Shown here: one piece after another, positions 1 to 8,438 of the stretch | Layout: every line of letters starts with the position of its first letter | How positions within the stretch are numbered: the stretch's first letter is position 1 | From: JACVRX01 sp963819885 | GTDB taxonomy: Bacteria; Actinomycetota; Actinomycetes; Jiangellales; Jiangellaceae | Length of the DNA: 64,000 nucleotides | Direction: 5' to 3' | Assembly (NCBI GenBank): GCA_963819885.1 | Contig: CAWFXV010000024.1 | Coordinates: forward strand, 62,001 to 126,000 | Notes under the pieces: model-generated | What the model was told of the DNA's origin: nothing | Seen by the model: the letters and a program-made list of their open reading frames with translations, nothing else | The model's database searches: none | Translations under genes and position numbers: made by a program

Positions 1-58
1 GGCGGACGACCAGAACTCCAGCGGTCGCACCGACGGCGACCCAGAACAGGCGTCTCAC
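1..58 (-). CDS. DUF6167-like small membrane protein (partial, N-terminus only)
   Basis: The minus strand reads from a GTG at 58 into the window edge as MRRLFWVAVGATAGVLVVR, a short basic start followed by a hydrophobic helix. Actinobacterial genomes commonly carry a small protein of this type (DUF6167) between a DUF948 gene and alaS, so the rest of the gene and alaS are expected beyond the left edge. The start overlaps the DUF948 stop as GTGA, which indicates translational coupling. Only 19 codons are visible, so the family call rests on the N-terminal pattern and the context. Confidence 0.6.
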   Translation of the reverse strand, partial: MRRLFWVAVGATAGVLVVR

Positions 59-447
59 GACGGGCTCCGGCGCTCGCGACGGTGCCCGTTCCGGCGCGCC
101 GCGATGGCTCGGCGTACGCCGTAGCTGAACGCAGCCGCCCGGATCACCGGCCCGCCGAGCGTGGCGGCGACCAGTGATGACATCGCGGCGGCGTTCGAGG
201 TCAGCGTCTGCGCGTTCGAGGTGATGGCGTCCACACGCTGCAGCTGCAAGTTCGTGGTGGCGAGCAATTCGTTGGTCTCGTCGACGGTCACGCTGGTCTT
301 GGCGACGTGCTCCTGACGCAGGTCGCGAACGGTGAGCGTGAGCTCGTCGACCGTCTTGCCGAGCTTCAGGACGGGTACGGCGACGACACCGACGAGGAGC
401 ACGAACGCCACGGCCGCGATCAGCCCGGCGATCTCGCCTGCGGACAT
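55..447 (-). CDS. DUF948 domain-containing membrane protein
   Basis: A 130-residue protein with one N-terminal membrane helix (starting MSAGEIAGLIAAVAF) followed by a polar helical region with heptad-like spacing and a basic tail. This is the layout of DUF948 proteins, which are small membrane-anchored proteins of unknown function. The start at 447 is preferred over the GTG/ATG-like start at 462 because family members begin MS-x-GEIAGLIAA. It lies downstream of rarA on the same strand, with a hairpin between them, and is coupled to the next small membrane gene by a GTGA overlap. Confidence 0.8.
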   Translation of the reverse strand: MSAGEIAGLIAAVAFVLLVGVVAVPVLKLGKTVDELTLTVRDLRQEHVAKTSVTVDETNELLATTNLQLQRVDAITSNAQTLTSNAAAMSSLVAATLGGPVIRAAAFSYGVRRAIAARRNGHRRERRSPS

Positions 448-473
448 GGTCGATGACCCCATTTCGACTGGGC

Positions 474-493
474 GGGTCGGAAGATCCCGACCC
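474..493. terminator. perfect 7-bp hairpin between rarA and DUF948
   Basis: GGGTCGG, a 6-base loop, then CCGACCC. It sits in the 90-bp gap after the rarA stop. It has no T-tract on either strand, so it is either a weak terminator, an attenuator or an mRNA-stabilising stem. Confidence 0.4.
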
Positions 494-536
494 TACCGTT
501 GACTGCGCATGCCTGTATCTGGGGTATTCGGACCGC

Positions 537-1901
537 TCACGCCTCACCCCGGATGATCTTTCGTACCTTGACATGGCGTTCGGCGTAGTCCTGCTCTGCG
601 CCACGCATGCCGGGCCGGTAATAGGTCTTGTCGGCAACCGAGTCCGGTGCGTACTGCTGCTCGACGACACCGCGTGGGTCGTCGTGCGCGTAGGTGTACG
701 ACGACCCGTGACCGAGCTGCTGGGCGCCGCTGTAGTGCGCGTCACGCAGCTGAGGCGGAACCGGCCCGACCAGCCCTGCCCGCACGTCACCAAGCGCGGC
801 GCCGATGGCCATCACGACGCTGTTGGACTTCGGCGCGAGCGCCAGGGCGATGACCGCATGCGCCAGGGTGATGCTCGCCTCCGGCCACCCGACGATCTGG
901 ACAGCTTGCGCAGCCGCAACGGCGGTCTGCAGCGCTTCTGGGTCGGCCAGGCCGATGTCTTCGCTGGCCAAGATCACCAATCTCCTGGCCAGGAAGCGTG
1001 GGTCCTCCCCCGCCTCGGCCATCCGGGCCAGGTAGTGCAGAGCAGCATCGACGTCGCTACCCCTGATGGACTTGATGAGCGCGCTGGTGACGTCGTAGTG
1101 CTGGTCACCGGCGCGGTCGTAGCGCACCGCGGCACGGTCGACGGCCTTCTCTGCCGTGGGCAGGTCGATCACGCCGGTGTTGTCGGCGATTGCTCCGGCA
1201 GCGGATTCGAGGTAAGTCAACGCTCGGCGCGCATCGCCGCCAGAGAGCCGGACGAAGTGCTCCCGGGCGTCGGTGGCCAGGGTCACCTCGCCGGACAGCC
1301 CCCGTTCATCGGCCAACGCTCGGTCGATGACCACCCCGACCTGAGCGTCGCTCAGCGGCTGGAGGGTCAGTAGGAGCGAGCGGGACAGCAGTGGGCTGAT
1401 CAGGGCGAAGAACGGGTTCTCGGTCGTCGCGGCCACCAGTGACACCCACCGGTTCTCGACCCCGGGCAGCAGGGCATCCTGCTGGGTCTTGGAGAACCGG
1501 TGCACCTCGTCGACAAAGAGAACGGTGCCGGTACCCCGGCGGACGAGATCCTTCCGTGCCTGGTCGATCACCGCGCGGACGTCCTTCACCCCCGCGGTTA
1601 CTGCCGAGAGCTCGACGAAGTTGCGCTGGGTGGCCCGGCTCAGGACGTAGGCGATGGTGGTCTTGCCGGTGCCCGGCGGCCCCCACAACACCAATGCCAT
1701 CGGCTGGTCCTGCTCGACCAGCTGTCGAAGGGGAGACCCCTCGACGAGTAGCTGCTCCTGGCCGACGATCTCCTCGAGGGTCCGTGGCCGCATCCGAACC
1801 GCGAGCGGAGCGCCCTCGTAGTCGGCGTCGGCGCCGGCGAGCGCCCCTGGCGGGGTCGCCGGGCGGCCACTCACCTCGAACAGCGCGCCGTCGTCGCTCA
1901 C
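537..1901 (-). CDS. rarA: replication-associated recombination protein A (RarA/MgsA) AAA+ ATPase
   Basis: A 454-residue AAA+ ATPase of the clamp-loader-like RarA/MgsA/WRNIP1 family, which acts at stalled replication forks. Visible landmarks are the N-terminal RPRTLEEIVGQEQLL box, Walker A GPPGTGKTT, Walker B LFVDEVHRF, sensor-1 ATTENP, and the C-terminal MgsA region with EDIGLADPEAL and the late YYRPGMRGAE motif. Two closely spaced GTG codons (1907 and 1901) are possible starts. The second gives the usual MSDDGALFEV start and is used here. The open frame extends much further upstream only because it overlaps aspS in another frame. aspS lies 35 bp upstream on the same strand. Confidence 0.93.
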   Translation of the reverse strand: MSDDGALFEVSGRPATPPGALAGADADYEGAPLAVRMRPRTLEEIVGQEQLLVEGSPLRQLVEQDQPMALVLWGPPGTGKTTIAYVLSRATQRNFVELSAVTAGVKDVRAVIDQARKDLVRRGTGTVLFVDEVHRFSKTQQDALLPGVENRWVSLVAATTENPFFALISPLLSRSLLLTLQPLSDAQVGVVIDRALADERGLSGEVTLATDAREHFVRLSGGDARRALTYLESAAGAIADNTGVIDLPTAEKAVDRAAVRYDRAGDQHYDVTSALIKSIRGSDVDAALHYLARMAEAGEDPRFLARRLVILASEDIGLADPEALQTAVAAAQAVQIVGWPEASITLAHAVIALALAPKSNSVVMAIGAALGDVRAGLVGPVPPQLRDAHYSGAQQLGHGSSYTYAHDDPRGVVEQQYAPDSVADKTYYRPGMRGAEQDYAERHVKVRKIIRGEA

Positions 1902-1936
1902 GCTCACCGAGGCTAGCTTGAGCAGGCACGGCCGCT

Positions 1937-3712
1937 TCAGACCGGCCGGTCCTCTGTCTGCTGCGGGGCGGGCACCGAGTCGACGCCGGCTTCCTTTCGC
2001 TGCTCTGCACTGATCGGTGCGGGTGCACCAGTAAGAGGGTCGTGCCCGCCACCGGACTTCGGGAACGCGATGACGTCGCGGATCGAGTCGCTGCCGACCA
2101 GCAGGGCCACGATCCGATCCCAGCCGAACGCGATTCCGCCGTGTGGCGGAGCACCGTAGGCGAACGCGTCCAGCAGGAACCCGAACTTCTCCTTGGCGTC
2201 GGCCGCTGACAGACCCATCACGTCGAAGACCCGCTGCTGGACGTCGGCGCGGTGGATACGGATGGACCCTCCGCCGATCTCGTTGCCGTTGCACACCAGG
2301 TCGTATGCCTGGGACAGGGCATGCGCCGGGTCGTGATCGAAGCGGTCCAACCACTCCGCCTGCGGGGCGGTGAAAGCGTGGTGGACGGCGGTCCACCGGC
2401 CCGAGCCCACAGCCACGTCCGTCGTGGCCTCGACCGGCTCGAACAGTGGATAGTCGACGATCCAGACGAACTCCCAGGCGTCCTCGTCGATGATGCCGGC
2501 CCGCCGACCTATCTCCAGCCGGGCAGCGCCGAGCAGCGTCTGAGATGCGATGCGCTCACCCGCGGCGAAGAAGATCGCGTCGCCCGGCCCGGCCCCCACC
2601 AGACCGGCCAGACCCGAGGTCTCGGCGTCGGACAGGTTCTTCGCCACCGGTCCGGAAAGTTCGCCGCCTGGACCGACCAGCACATATGCAAGACCTTTGG
2701 CGCCTCTGGACCGGGCCCAGTCCTGCCAGCCGTCGAGCTCACGCCGCGACAGCGCCGCTCCCCCGGGGTGTAGGACCGCCCCGACATACGGGGTTTGGAA
2801 TACCCGGAACGTGGTGGTTGCGAAGTGGCCGGTGAGCTCGGTCAACTCCGACCGCAGCCGCAAATCGGGTTTGTCCGATCCATAGCGATCCATGGCCTCC
2901 CGGTAGGTCATTCGCCGTATCGGTGCCGAGACGTCGTGTCCGACCAGCTTCCACACGGCCGCGACGACTCGCTCCGACAGCGCCATGACGTCGTCCTGGT
3001 CGACGAAACTCATCTCGACATCGAGCTGGGTGAACTCAGGCTGGCGGTCAGCCCGGAAGTCTTCGTCTCGGTAACACCGCGCAATCTGGAAGTAGCGCTC
3101 GAACCCCGCCACCATGAGCAGCTGTTTGAACAGCTGCGGGGACTGGGGAAGCGCGTACCACGAACCAGGGCGGAGCCGCGCCGGCACCAGGAAGTCACGA
3201 GCACCCTCGGGCGTCGATCGAGTCAGCGTCGGTGTCTCCACCTCGACAAACCCCTCCGCCAGCAAGGCGTCGCGCGCTGCCTGGTTAACCTTGGACCGCA
3301 GCCGCAGCGCCCCCGCCGGGCCGGGTCGGCGCAAATCCAGATACCGATAGCGCAGCCGGGCATCCTCACCGACCGCCGCTGCCTCGTCGATCTGAAACGG
3401 CAGCGGCGCCGACTCGCCCAGCACATCGATGGTCGCGGCCACGATCTCGATCTCACCGGTCGGCAGGTTCGGGTTCTCGTTTCCGGGCGGACGCCGCTCG
3501 ACACTCCCCTCGACCCGGATGCAGAACTCGCTGCGCAGTCCGGCCGCAACGGCCTCGTCGCGCACGACCACCTGGGCGATGCCAGACGCGTCACGCAGGT
3601 CCAGAAACGCCACGCCACCGTGATCGCGCCGCTTGGCAACCCAGCCCGCGAGCGTCACGGTCTGGCCGGCGTGTTCGGCGCGAAGCTCTCCAGCCGGGTG
3701 GGTTCGAAGCAC
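1937..3712 (-). CDS. aspS: aspartate-tRNA ligase (bacterial type)
   Basis: A 591-residue class II aminoacyl-tRNA synthetase. The N-terminal OB-fold (GWVAKRRDHGGVAFLDLRD) binds the anticodon. Motif 2 (CYRDEDFRADRQPEFTQLD) and motif 3 (GIAFGWDRIVALL) of the catalytic core are intact, and a GAD-type insertion lies between them. The GTG at 3712 is chosen because GAAGGA lies 7 bases upstream and the protein then begins VLRTHPAGELR like its orthologues; a GTG at 3742 has no good site. It charges tRNA-Asp; many actinobacterial versions also charge tRNA-Asn when GatCAB is present, which this sequence alone cannot settle. It follows the radical SAM gene by 76 bp and precedes rarA. Confidence 0.96.
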   Translation of the reverse strand: MLRTHPAGELRAEHAGQTVTLAGWVAKRRDHGGVAFLDLRDASGIAQVVVRDEAVAAGLRSEFCIRVEGSVERRPPGNENPNLPTGEIEIVAATIDVLGESAPLPFQIDEAAAVGEDARLRYRYLDLRRPGPAGALRLRSKVNQAARDALLAEGFVEVETPTLTRSTPEGARDFLVPARLRPGSWYALPQSPQLFKQLLMVAGFERYFQIARCYRDEDFRADRQPEFTQLDVEMSFVDQDDVMALSERVVAAVWKLVGHDVSAPIRRMTYREAMDRYGSDKPDLRLRSELTELTGHFATTTFRVFQTPYVGAVLHPGGAALSRRELDGWQDWARSRGAKGLAYVLVGPGGELSGPVAKNLSDAETSGLAGLVGAGPGDAIFFAAGERIASQTLLGAARLEIGRRAGIIDEDAWEFVWIVDYPLFEPVEATTDVAVGSGRWTAVHHAFTAPQAEWLDRFDHDPAHALSQAYDLVCNGNEIGGGSIRIHRADVQQRVFDVMGLSAADAKEKFGFLLDAFAYGAPPHGGIAFGWDRIVALLVGSDSIRDVIAFPKSGGGHDPLTGAPAPISAEQRKEAGVDSVPAPQQTEDRPV

Positions 3713-3788
3713 GAGGGGGTCCTTCGTCCGGACGGGTCGCACGGGCGGTCCGATCCTACGGAACCGGTTGATCGCGGCTCGAACGGGT

Positions 3789-5285
3789 TTAGAGCAGCGT
3801 CAGTTGTGAGTCCGCCAGCTGCTGATCGCCCGGATCCGCCGCCGGCTGGCCGCGCGTTTCGCTCTTTCGGTCGAGCCCGTGCCGAGCCAGCAGCGGACGC
3901 ACCCGGTCGGCCAGTTGGTCGCGATAGCCCGATGGTAGGTAGGCACCTCGCGCGTAAAGGCGCTGGTAGGCCGGGACCAATTCTGGACGATCCCTGGCGA
4001 GCCATGCCATGAACCACTCGCGCGCGCCAGGGCGAAGGTGAAGAGGCAGCACCGTCGCCGCGGTTGCTCCCGCCGCCACGATGCTCGCGAGCGCGGCGTC
4101 GAGTTGGTCGGCTCCATCGGTCAGCAGAGGCAGAACCGGGGCCAGCATGACCCCGCATTCGAAGCCGGCTGCCCTGATCGATCGCACCAGATCCAACCGC
4201 GCCCTAGGTCCGGCTGTGCCCGGCTCGACCAGCCGGTGCAGTGTCCGGTCGAGAATCGCGATCGACACGCCGAGGCGCACTGGCACCGCCGTCGCGGCCT
4301 TCCCCAGGAGCGAAAGGTCCCGCTTCAGCAGGGTGCCCTTCGTCAGGACCGAGAACGGAGTTCCCGATGCTGCCAACGCCTCGATGATTCCAGGCATCAA
4401 CCGGTAGCGGCCTTCGGCTCGCTGGTATGGATCGGTGTTGGTCCCGAGCGCCACGTGTTCGCGGCTCCAAGTCCTGCGGGCGAGCTCGCGCGCCAGTACC
4501 TCGGCAGCGTTGACCTTCACGACGATCTCGGTGTCGAATCCGGTGCCGGTGTCGAGTTCGAGCCATGAATGGCTGCCGCGGGCGAAGCAGTTGTGACTGA
4601 CGACACCGTTGGCGATGAAGTCGCCAGACCCGGTGGTGATGTCATACATCGGTACCTCGACACCGAGTGATTCGACGGAGACGACTCGCAGGTGGGCATC
4701 GTCGGGCATGGCGGAGCCGGCCAGCTTCGCCGCCCCGCCGAGCCCGCGGCCCGGCCCGATGACCGAATGGTCGACGGTCAGTTGCGGCCATGGCTGGCCG
4801 TCGGGACTCTTGCCGGACGCGCAGCGCCACCCGGATGCGGTCAGGATGCGGTGATCGCCGCTGGCGACCAGCTCGGTGCCGTCTCCGAGGACGATGCGGA
4901 AGGCCGCCCGAACCGTCTGCCAGTGCGCGGTGACCTCGGTGCGGACAAAGTGTCGGATCCCGTCCCGGACCTCGGTTCCGTAGACGAGATCACCGACCCG
5001 GACCGCCGACAGTCGCTTGGCCCGTCCGTATCCCATCAGCACCTGGGTGTCACCACTGAGGCAGTAGCGGCACGCGTGCGTGCATCCACGGTAGGGATTG
5101 ACGGTCCACCGAAACGGCACCATCGACCGAGCGGGTACCTCGTTGAGCACGCTCCGCGCCTGAACCTCGTGGAAGGTCACGCCCGCGAACCCCGGTGCTG
5201 TCACGCTGCGAATCAGTCCGGGCATTCGGGTCAATCCGGGGAGAGCTCCGGTATCCTCGGCGCCTAGCTGTTGCCGTTCCCAACG
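3789..5285 (-). CDS. Rv2578c-family radical SAM protein interrupted by an intein
   Basis: A 498-codon gene encoding a radical SAM enzyme split by an in-frame intein. With the start at GTG 5285, the cluster motif CX3CX2C has Cys68 and Cys72. The third cysteine is displaced to residue 233 because residues 75-232 are an intein. After removal the core reads CTHACRYC-FARGSH, followed by GTNTDPYQRAEGRY and LTKGTLLKRDL, both typical of this family; the reaction is unknown. GTG 5285 gives the conserved (M/V)RWxRQ start. An ATG at 5303 also exists but lies inside a LexA-type box. The mycobacterial orthologue Rv2578c has, to my recollection, been listed as LexA-regulated, which fits. Intein-containing members of this family are known. 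Confidence 0.9.
   Translation of the reverse strand, partial: RWERQQLGAEDTGALPGLTRMPGLIRSVTAPGFAGVTFHEVQARSVLNEVPARSMVPFRWTVNPYRGCTHACRYCLSGDTQVLMGYGRAKRLSAVRVGDLVYGTEVRDGIRHFVRTEVTAHWQTVRAAFRIVLGDGTELVASGDHRILTASGWRCASGKSPDGQPWPQLTVDHSVIGPGRGLGGAAKLAGSAMPDDAHLRVVSVESLGVEVPMYDITTGSGDFIANGVVSHNCFARGSHSWLELDTGTGFDTEIVVKVNAAEVLARELARRTWSREHVALGTNTDPYQRAEGRYRLMPGIIEALAASGTPFSVLTKGTLLKRDLSLLGKAATAVPVRLGVSIAILDRTLHRLVEPGTAGPRARLDLVRSIRAAGFECGVMLAPVLPLLTDGADQLDAALASIVAAGATAATVLPLHLRPGAREWFMAWLARDRPELVPAYQRLYARGAYLPSGYRDQLADRVRPLLARHGLDRKSETRGQPAADPGDQQLADSQLTLL
4590..5063 (-). other. mini-intein inside the radical SAM gene (protein-splicing element)
   Basis: A 158-residue insert starting with Cys (CLSGDTQVLM, block A) and ending VVSHN before a Cys +1 residue (block G). 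Block B is GTELVASGDHRIL and block F is YDITTGSGDFIANG. No LAGLIDADG or HNH endonuclease block is present, so it is a minimal intein. It sits exactly before the third cysteine of the CX3CX2C iron-sulfur motif, so the catalytic cysteine of the host is also the C-extein splicing nucleophile. Confidence 0.92.
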
Positions 5286-5295
5286 CACAGCCCAT

Positions 5296-5311
5296 TCGAA
5301 CATACGTTCGA
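5296..5311. promoter_or_regulatory. LexA-type SOS box upstream of the radical SAM gene
   Basis: TCGAACATACGTTCGA is a perfect dyad matching the actinobacterial LexA consensus TCGAAC-N4-GTTCGA in all 12 defined positions. It ends 10 bp before the preferred GTG start at 5285, so it probably overlaps the core promoter and represses transcription until DNA damage. Confidence 0.85.
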
Positions 5312-5362
5312 TGGGTGCGCAACAGGGCGCCGGACTTTCCTTGCATACTCTCCAGATTTGGA

Positions 5363-6250
5363 CTAGTCCTCGGGGATCGGGCGCCCGATGGTCTCCAACG
5401 TGATCGACTCAGGCTCGGGGCCTCCCCGCTGGCCGGTGTCGAGGGCGTCGATCGCAGCAAGCTCCTCGGTGGAGAGTTCGAAGTCGAACACGTCGATGTT
5501 CTCGGCGATCCGCTGCGGCTTGGTCGACTTCGGGATAACCGAACGGCCCTGCTGCAGGTGCCAGCGCAACATCACCTGCGCGGGTGTCTTGCCGCGGGCC
5601 TGGGCGATGCCGCCGATGACCGGGTCCTGGAGGGTGCTGGTGTGCTGGCCGTCGCGGTAGAAGGTGATGCCGCCGATCGGGGACCAAGCCTGGGTGAGGA
5701 TGCCATGCTCGGCGCCGAGGGCCTGCACCTCTCGCTGGGCGAAGTAGGGGTGAACCTCGATCTGGTTGACGGCCGGGACCACGCTGGTCCGGTCGAGCAG
5801 CGCGGTGAGGTGCTCGACCATGAAGTTGCTGACGCCGATCGCCCGCACCTTGCCGTCGGCGAGCAGCGCCTCCAGCGCGCGGTAGGCCTGCAGGGTCGCA
5901 TCGAAATCCGAGGGCAGTGGCTGGTGCAGGATCAGTAGATCGATCTGGTCGACTCCGAGCTTTCGGGCGCTTTTCTCGAAGCCGTGCAGCGTCTTGTCGT
6001 AGCCGTAGTCGCTGATCCAGATCTTGGTCTCCAAAAAGATGTCAGAGCGGTCCAGGCCGGAGCCGTCCACGGCGTCTCCGACCTGCCGCTCGTTGCCATA
6101 GGCCGCGGCGGTGTCGATGTGCCGGTAGCCGGCGGTGATCGCCGCCTCGACAGCGGCTCGGGTCTCCTCAGCGGGTGTCTGGAACACCCCCAGACCCAGC
6201 GCGGGCAGCTCGACGCCGTTGTTCAGCGTAAGTGTCGAGACATCGGGCAT
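5363..6250 (-). CDS. aldo/keto reductase
   Basis: A 295-residue TIM-barrel NADPH-dependent oxidoreductase. It shows the family signatures GYRHIDTAAAYGNE with the catalytic Asp and Tyr, the Lys in LETKIWISDYG, LLILHQPLP with the catalytic-site His, and the C-terminal cofactor motif VIPKSTKPQRIAENIDVFDF. This is the 2,5-diketo-gluconate-reductase-like branch; the physiological carbonyl substrate cannot be read from sequence. ATG 6250 is chosen because CGAGG lies 8-9 bases upstream and it begins with the conserved strand LTLNNGVELPALGLG. It lies 50 bp downstream of hisS on the same strand. Confidence 0.92.
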   Translation of the reverse strand: MPDVSTLTLNNGVELPALGLGVFQTPAEETRAAVEAAITAGYRHIDTAAAYGNERQVGDAVDGSGLDRSDIFLETKIWISDYGYDKTLHGFEKSARKLGVDQIDLLILHQPLPSDFDATLQAYRALEALLADGKVRAIGVSNFMVEHLTALLDRTSVVPAVNQIEVHPYFAQREVQALGAEHGILTQAWSPIGGITFYRDGQHTSTLQDPVIGGIAQARGKTPAQVMLRWHLQQGRSVIPKSTKPQRIAENIDVFDFELSTEELAAIDALDTGQRGGPEPESITLETIGRPIPED

Positions 6251-6300
6251 GATCAATACCTCGTTACCTCGTGGTGCGGTGGTCGTTCGTTCTGCCCACG

Positions 6301-7575
6301 TCACCCGTCTGTCGTTTCCAGGCTTCCGCTCAGCTCGCGAACCAGACCGTCGAGTGGTGTCGCGTGCTGCTCGCCGGTCTGCATGTCCCTGACCTGCGCC
6401 ACGCCGTCCGCGAGGTCGCGATCTCCGAGGACGACCGCAAACCTCGCGCCACTGCGGTCGGCGGCCTTCATCGCCCCCTTGAGCCCACGGCCACCGATGG
6501 CCAGGTCAGCGATGACTCCGGCTCGCCGCAATTGGGACACCAGGGTGAACAATCGACGCGCAGCGACCTCACCCAACGGGACCGCGAACACCTGCACACG
6601 CGGAACCGATGGGACGGGCAGGTCTTCGGCTTCCATCGCAAGCAACGTCCGCTCCACTCCGAGCGCCCAGCCGACACCGGGCAGGCGAGGTCCGCCGATG
6701 AGTTCGGCCAGACCGTCGTACCGGCCTCCGCCACCCACAGCCGACTGCGCGCCGAGCTGGTCATGCACAAACTCGTAGAGCGTGCGCGAGTAGTAGTCGA
6801 GGCCGCGCACCAGTCTCGGCTGGTCCTCGAACGCCACCCCGGCGTCGGCCAGCATCGCCCGAACGGCATCGTGGTGGGTCCGGTCGTCGGTGGACAGGAA
6901 GTCGGAGATCACCGGCGCATCCTGCAAAGCCGCCTGGATCTCGGGTCGTTTGTCATCCAGAACACGCAGCGGATTGAGCTCGACCCGGCGACGAGTCTCG
7001 CGGTCGAGGTCGAGCCGGCGGAGGAAGTCCTGCAGGGCGGTCCGGAACGCGGGCCGCGACTCGTCCGAGCCGAGCGAGTTGATCAGCAGGCGTACGCCGG
7101 ACAGGCCAAGGCTCTGGTAGGCGTCCATCGCGAGCACGATGGTCTCCGCGTCGGCGGCCGGATCGTCGCTGCCGATGACCTCCGCTCCGACCTGCGAGAA
7201 GTGGCGATAGCGGCCCTTCTGTGGCTTTTCGTAGCGGAAGTACGAGCCTGCATACCAGACCTTGACCGGCAGGCCCCGACGATGCAGACCACTGTCGACG
7301 ACGGCCCGCAACACAGGAGCGGTTCCCTCTGGGCGAAGAGTGAGTTCGTCGCCTCCGCGGGTGGTGAAGGAGTACATCTCTTTCGTGACGACGTCGGTGG
7401 ACTCCCCGACGCCGCGGACGAACAGCGCGGTCTCCTCGAAGATCGGCGTCTCCACATAGCCGTAACCCGCTCGGCGTACCGGCACCGACATCGCGTCACG
7501 AACGGCGAGGATGGCCTCGCTGCGCGGCGGAACGAGGTCGAACGCTCCCCTCGGGACGTGAAACTCCCGGCTCAT
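6301..7575 (-). CDS. hisS: histidine-tRNA ligase
   Basis: A 424-residue class II synthetase that charges tRNA-His. Visible motifs are the motif 1 region GYGYVETPIFEETALF, motif 2 with WYAGSYFRYEKPQKGRYRHF, the histidine A box RGLDYYSRTLYEF, and motif 3 PGVGWALGVERTL. A C-terminal anticodon-binding domain follows. The ATG start overlaps the stop of the upstream metallo-beta-lactamase-fold gene by 4 bp (ATGA), so the pair is co-translated, as in mycobacteria (Rv2580c-Rv2581c). Confidence 0.96.
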   Translation of the reverse strand: MSREFHVPRGAFDLVPPRSEAILAVRDAMSVPVRRAGYGYVETPIFEETALFVRGVGESTDVVTKEMYSFTTRGGDELTLRPEGTAPVLRAVVDSGLHRRGLPVKVWYAGSYFRYEKPQKGRYRHFSQVGAEVIGSDDPAADAETIVLAMDAYQSLGLSGVRLLINSLGSDESRPAFRTALQDFLRRLDLDRETRRRVELNPLRVLDDKRPEIQAALQDAPVISDFLSTDDRTHHDAVRAMLADAGVAFEDQPRLVRGLDYYSRTLYEFVHDQLGAQSAVGGGGRYDGLAELIGGPRLPGVGWALGVERTLLAMEAEDLPVPSVPRVQVFAVPLGEVAARRLFTLVSQLRRAGVIADLAIGGRGLKGAMKAADRSGARFAVVLGDRDLADGVAQVRDMQTGEQHATPLDGLVRELSGSLETTDG

Positions 7576-8270
7576 TCCCCTCCTCTTTCCGGGAGGTCGC
7601 GCAGGAACGGATTGGTCCTCCGCTCGGCGCCGATCGTCGTGGCCGGGCCATGACCCGGCAGCACGACGGTGCGGTCTGGCAGCGTCAGGATTTTCGACGC
7701 CAGACTCTCCAGCATCGCCGCGTGGTTCCCGCCCGGTAGGTCGGTTCGCCCGATACTTCCAGCAAAGAGCACGTCACCAGAAAGGCACGTCTCGGCGAGA
7801 CCGCTCGGCAGGCCGGGGAGCCTGAACAGCACCGATCCTTCAGTGTGACCAGGCGCGTGGTCTACGCGCACGTGCAGACCCGCTAGCGGGAGCTCCGCTC
7901 CGTCGATCAGCGGCTGGATGTCCTCGGGCTCGGCCCAGCTGGCCTTCTGCCCGAACTGCTGCTCGAGCATGGCGACCACCATCGGGTCCACCAGCGAGAT
8001 CGGGTCGGCCAGCCGGTAGCGGTCGTCGCCGTGAACGTAGGCCGAGATGCCACGGGAACCGCAGACCGGTGTCACGGAGTACACATGGTCCAGGTGCCCA
8101 TGCGTGAGCAGCACCGCCGCCGGTCGCAGACGGTGGTCCCGCAGGGCGATGTCGAGGCCGTTGAGCACACCGATCCCCGGGTCGACGATCAGGCACTCCT
8201 GTCCGGCAGCCGGCGCGACGACATAGCAATTCGTGCCAAACGCGGCAGCCGGCACGGTGACGACGAGCAC
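7572..8270 (-). CDS. MBL-fold metallo-hydrolase (glyoxalase II-like)
   Basis: A 232-residue metallo-beta-lactamase-fold hydrolase with the metal-binding motif THGHLDH, a second ligand set in HAPGHTEGSV, the bridging Asp in CLSGDVLFAGSIGRTDLPGG, and the late His in VLPGHGPATTIG. This is the glyoxalase II/hydroxyacylglutathione-hydrolase-like subgroup. Actinobacteria lack glutathione, so a thioester of another thiol is a likelier substrate, but that is inference. The GTG start at 8270 has only a weak ribosome site. Its stop is fused to the hisS start. Confidence 0.85.
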   Translation of the reverse strand: MLVVTVPAAAFGTNCYVVAPAAGQECLIVDPGIGVLNGLDIALRDHRLRPAAVLLTHGHLDHVYSVTPVCGSRGISAYVHGDDRYRLADPISLVDPMVVAMLEQQFGQKASWAEPEDIQPLIDGAELPLAGLHVRVDHAPGHTEGSVLFRLPGLPSGLAETCLSGDVLFAGSIGRTDLPGGNHAAMLESLASKILTLPDRTVVLPGHGPATTIGAERRTNPFLRDLPERGGE

Positions 8271-8438
8271 GCCGGAAGGCTACCGGTCGGTCTGATCTGA
8301 CTCGGATTCGACGCGGACTCGTGACGATTGCCGCGCAGGCCGCTGCCTAGACTGTGCCAACCCCGGCACTTCGACGTGTCGACGCATGGGCACACCCGAT
8401 GACGAGACGAACGACCCTGTTCTGGACAAGGAGATCAG

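Noticed and set aside
2795..4012. 405-codon plus-strand open frame opposite aspS
   Set aside because: Shadow of aspS and the radical SAM gene; no ribosome site and no recognisable protein pattern.
6271..7653. 460-codon plus-strand open frame opposite hisS
   Set aside because: Antisense shadow; hisS on the other strand shows all synthetase motifs.
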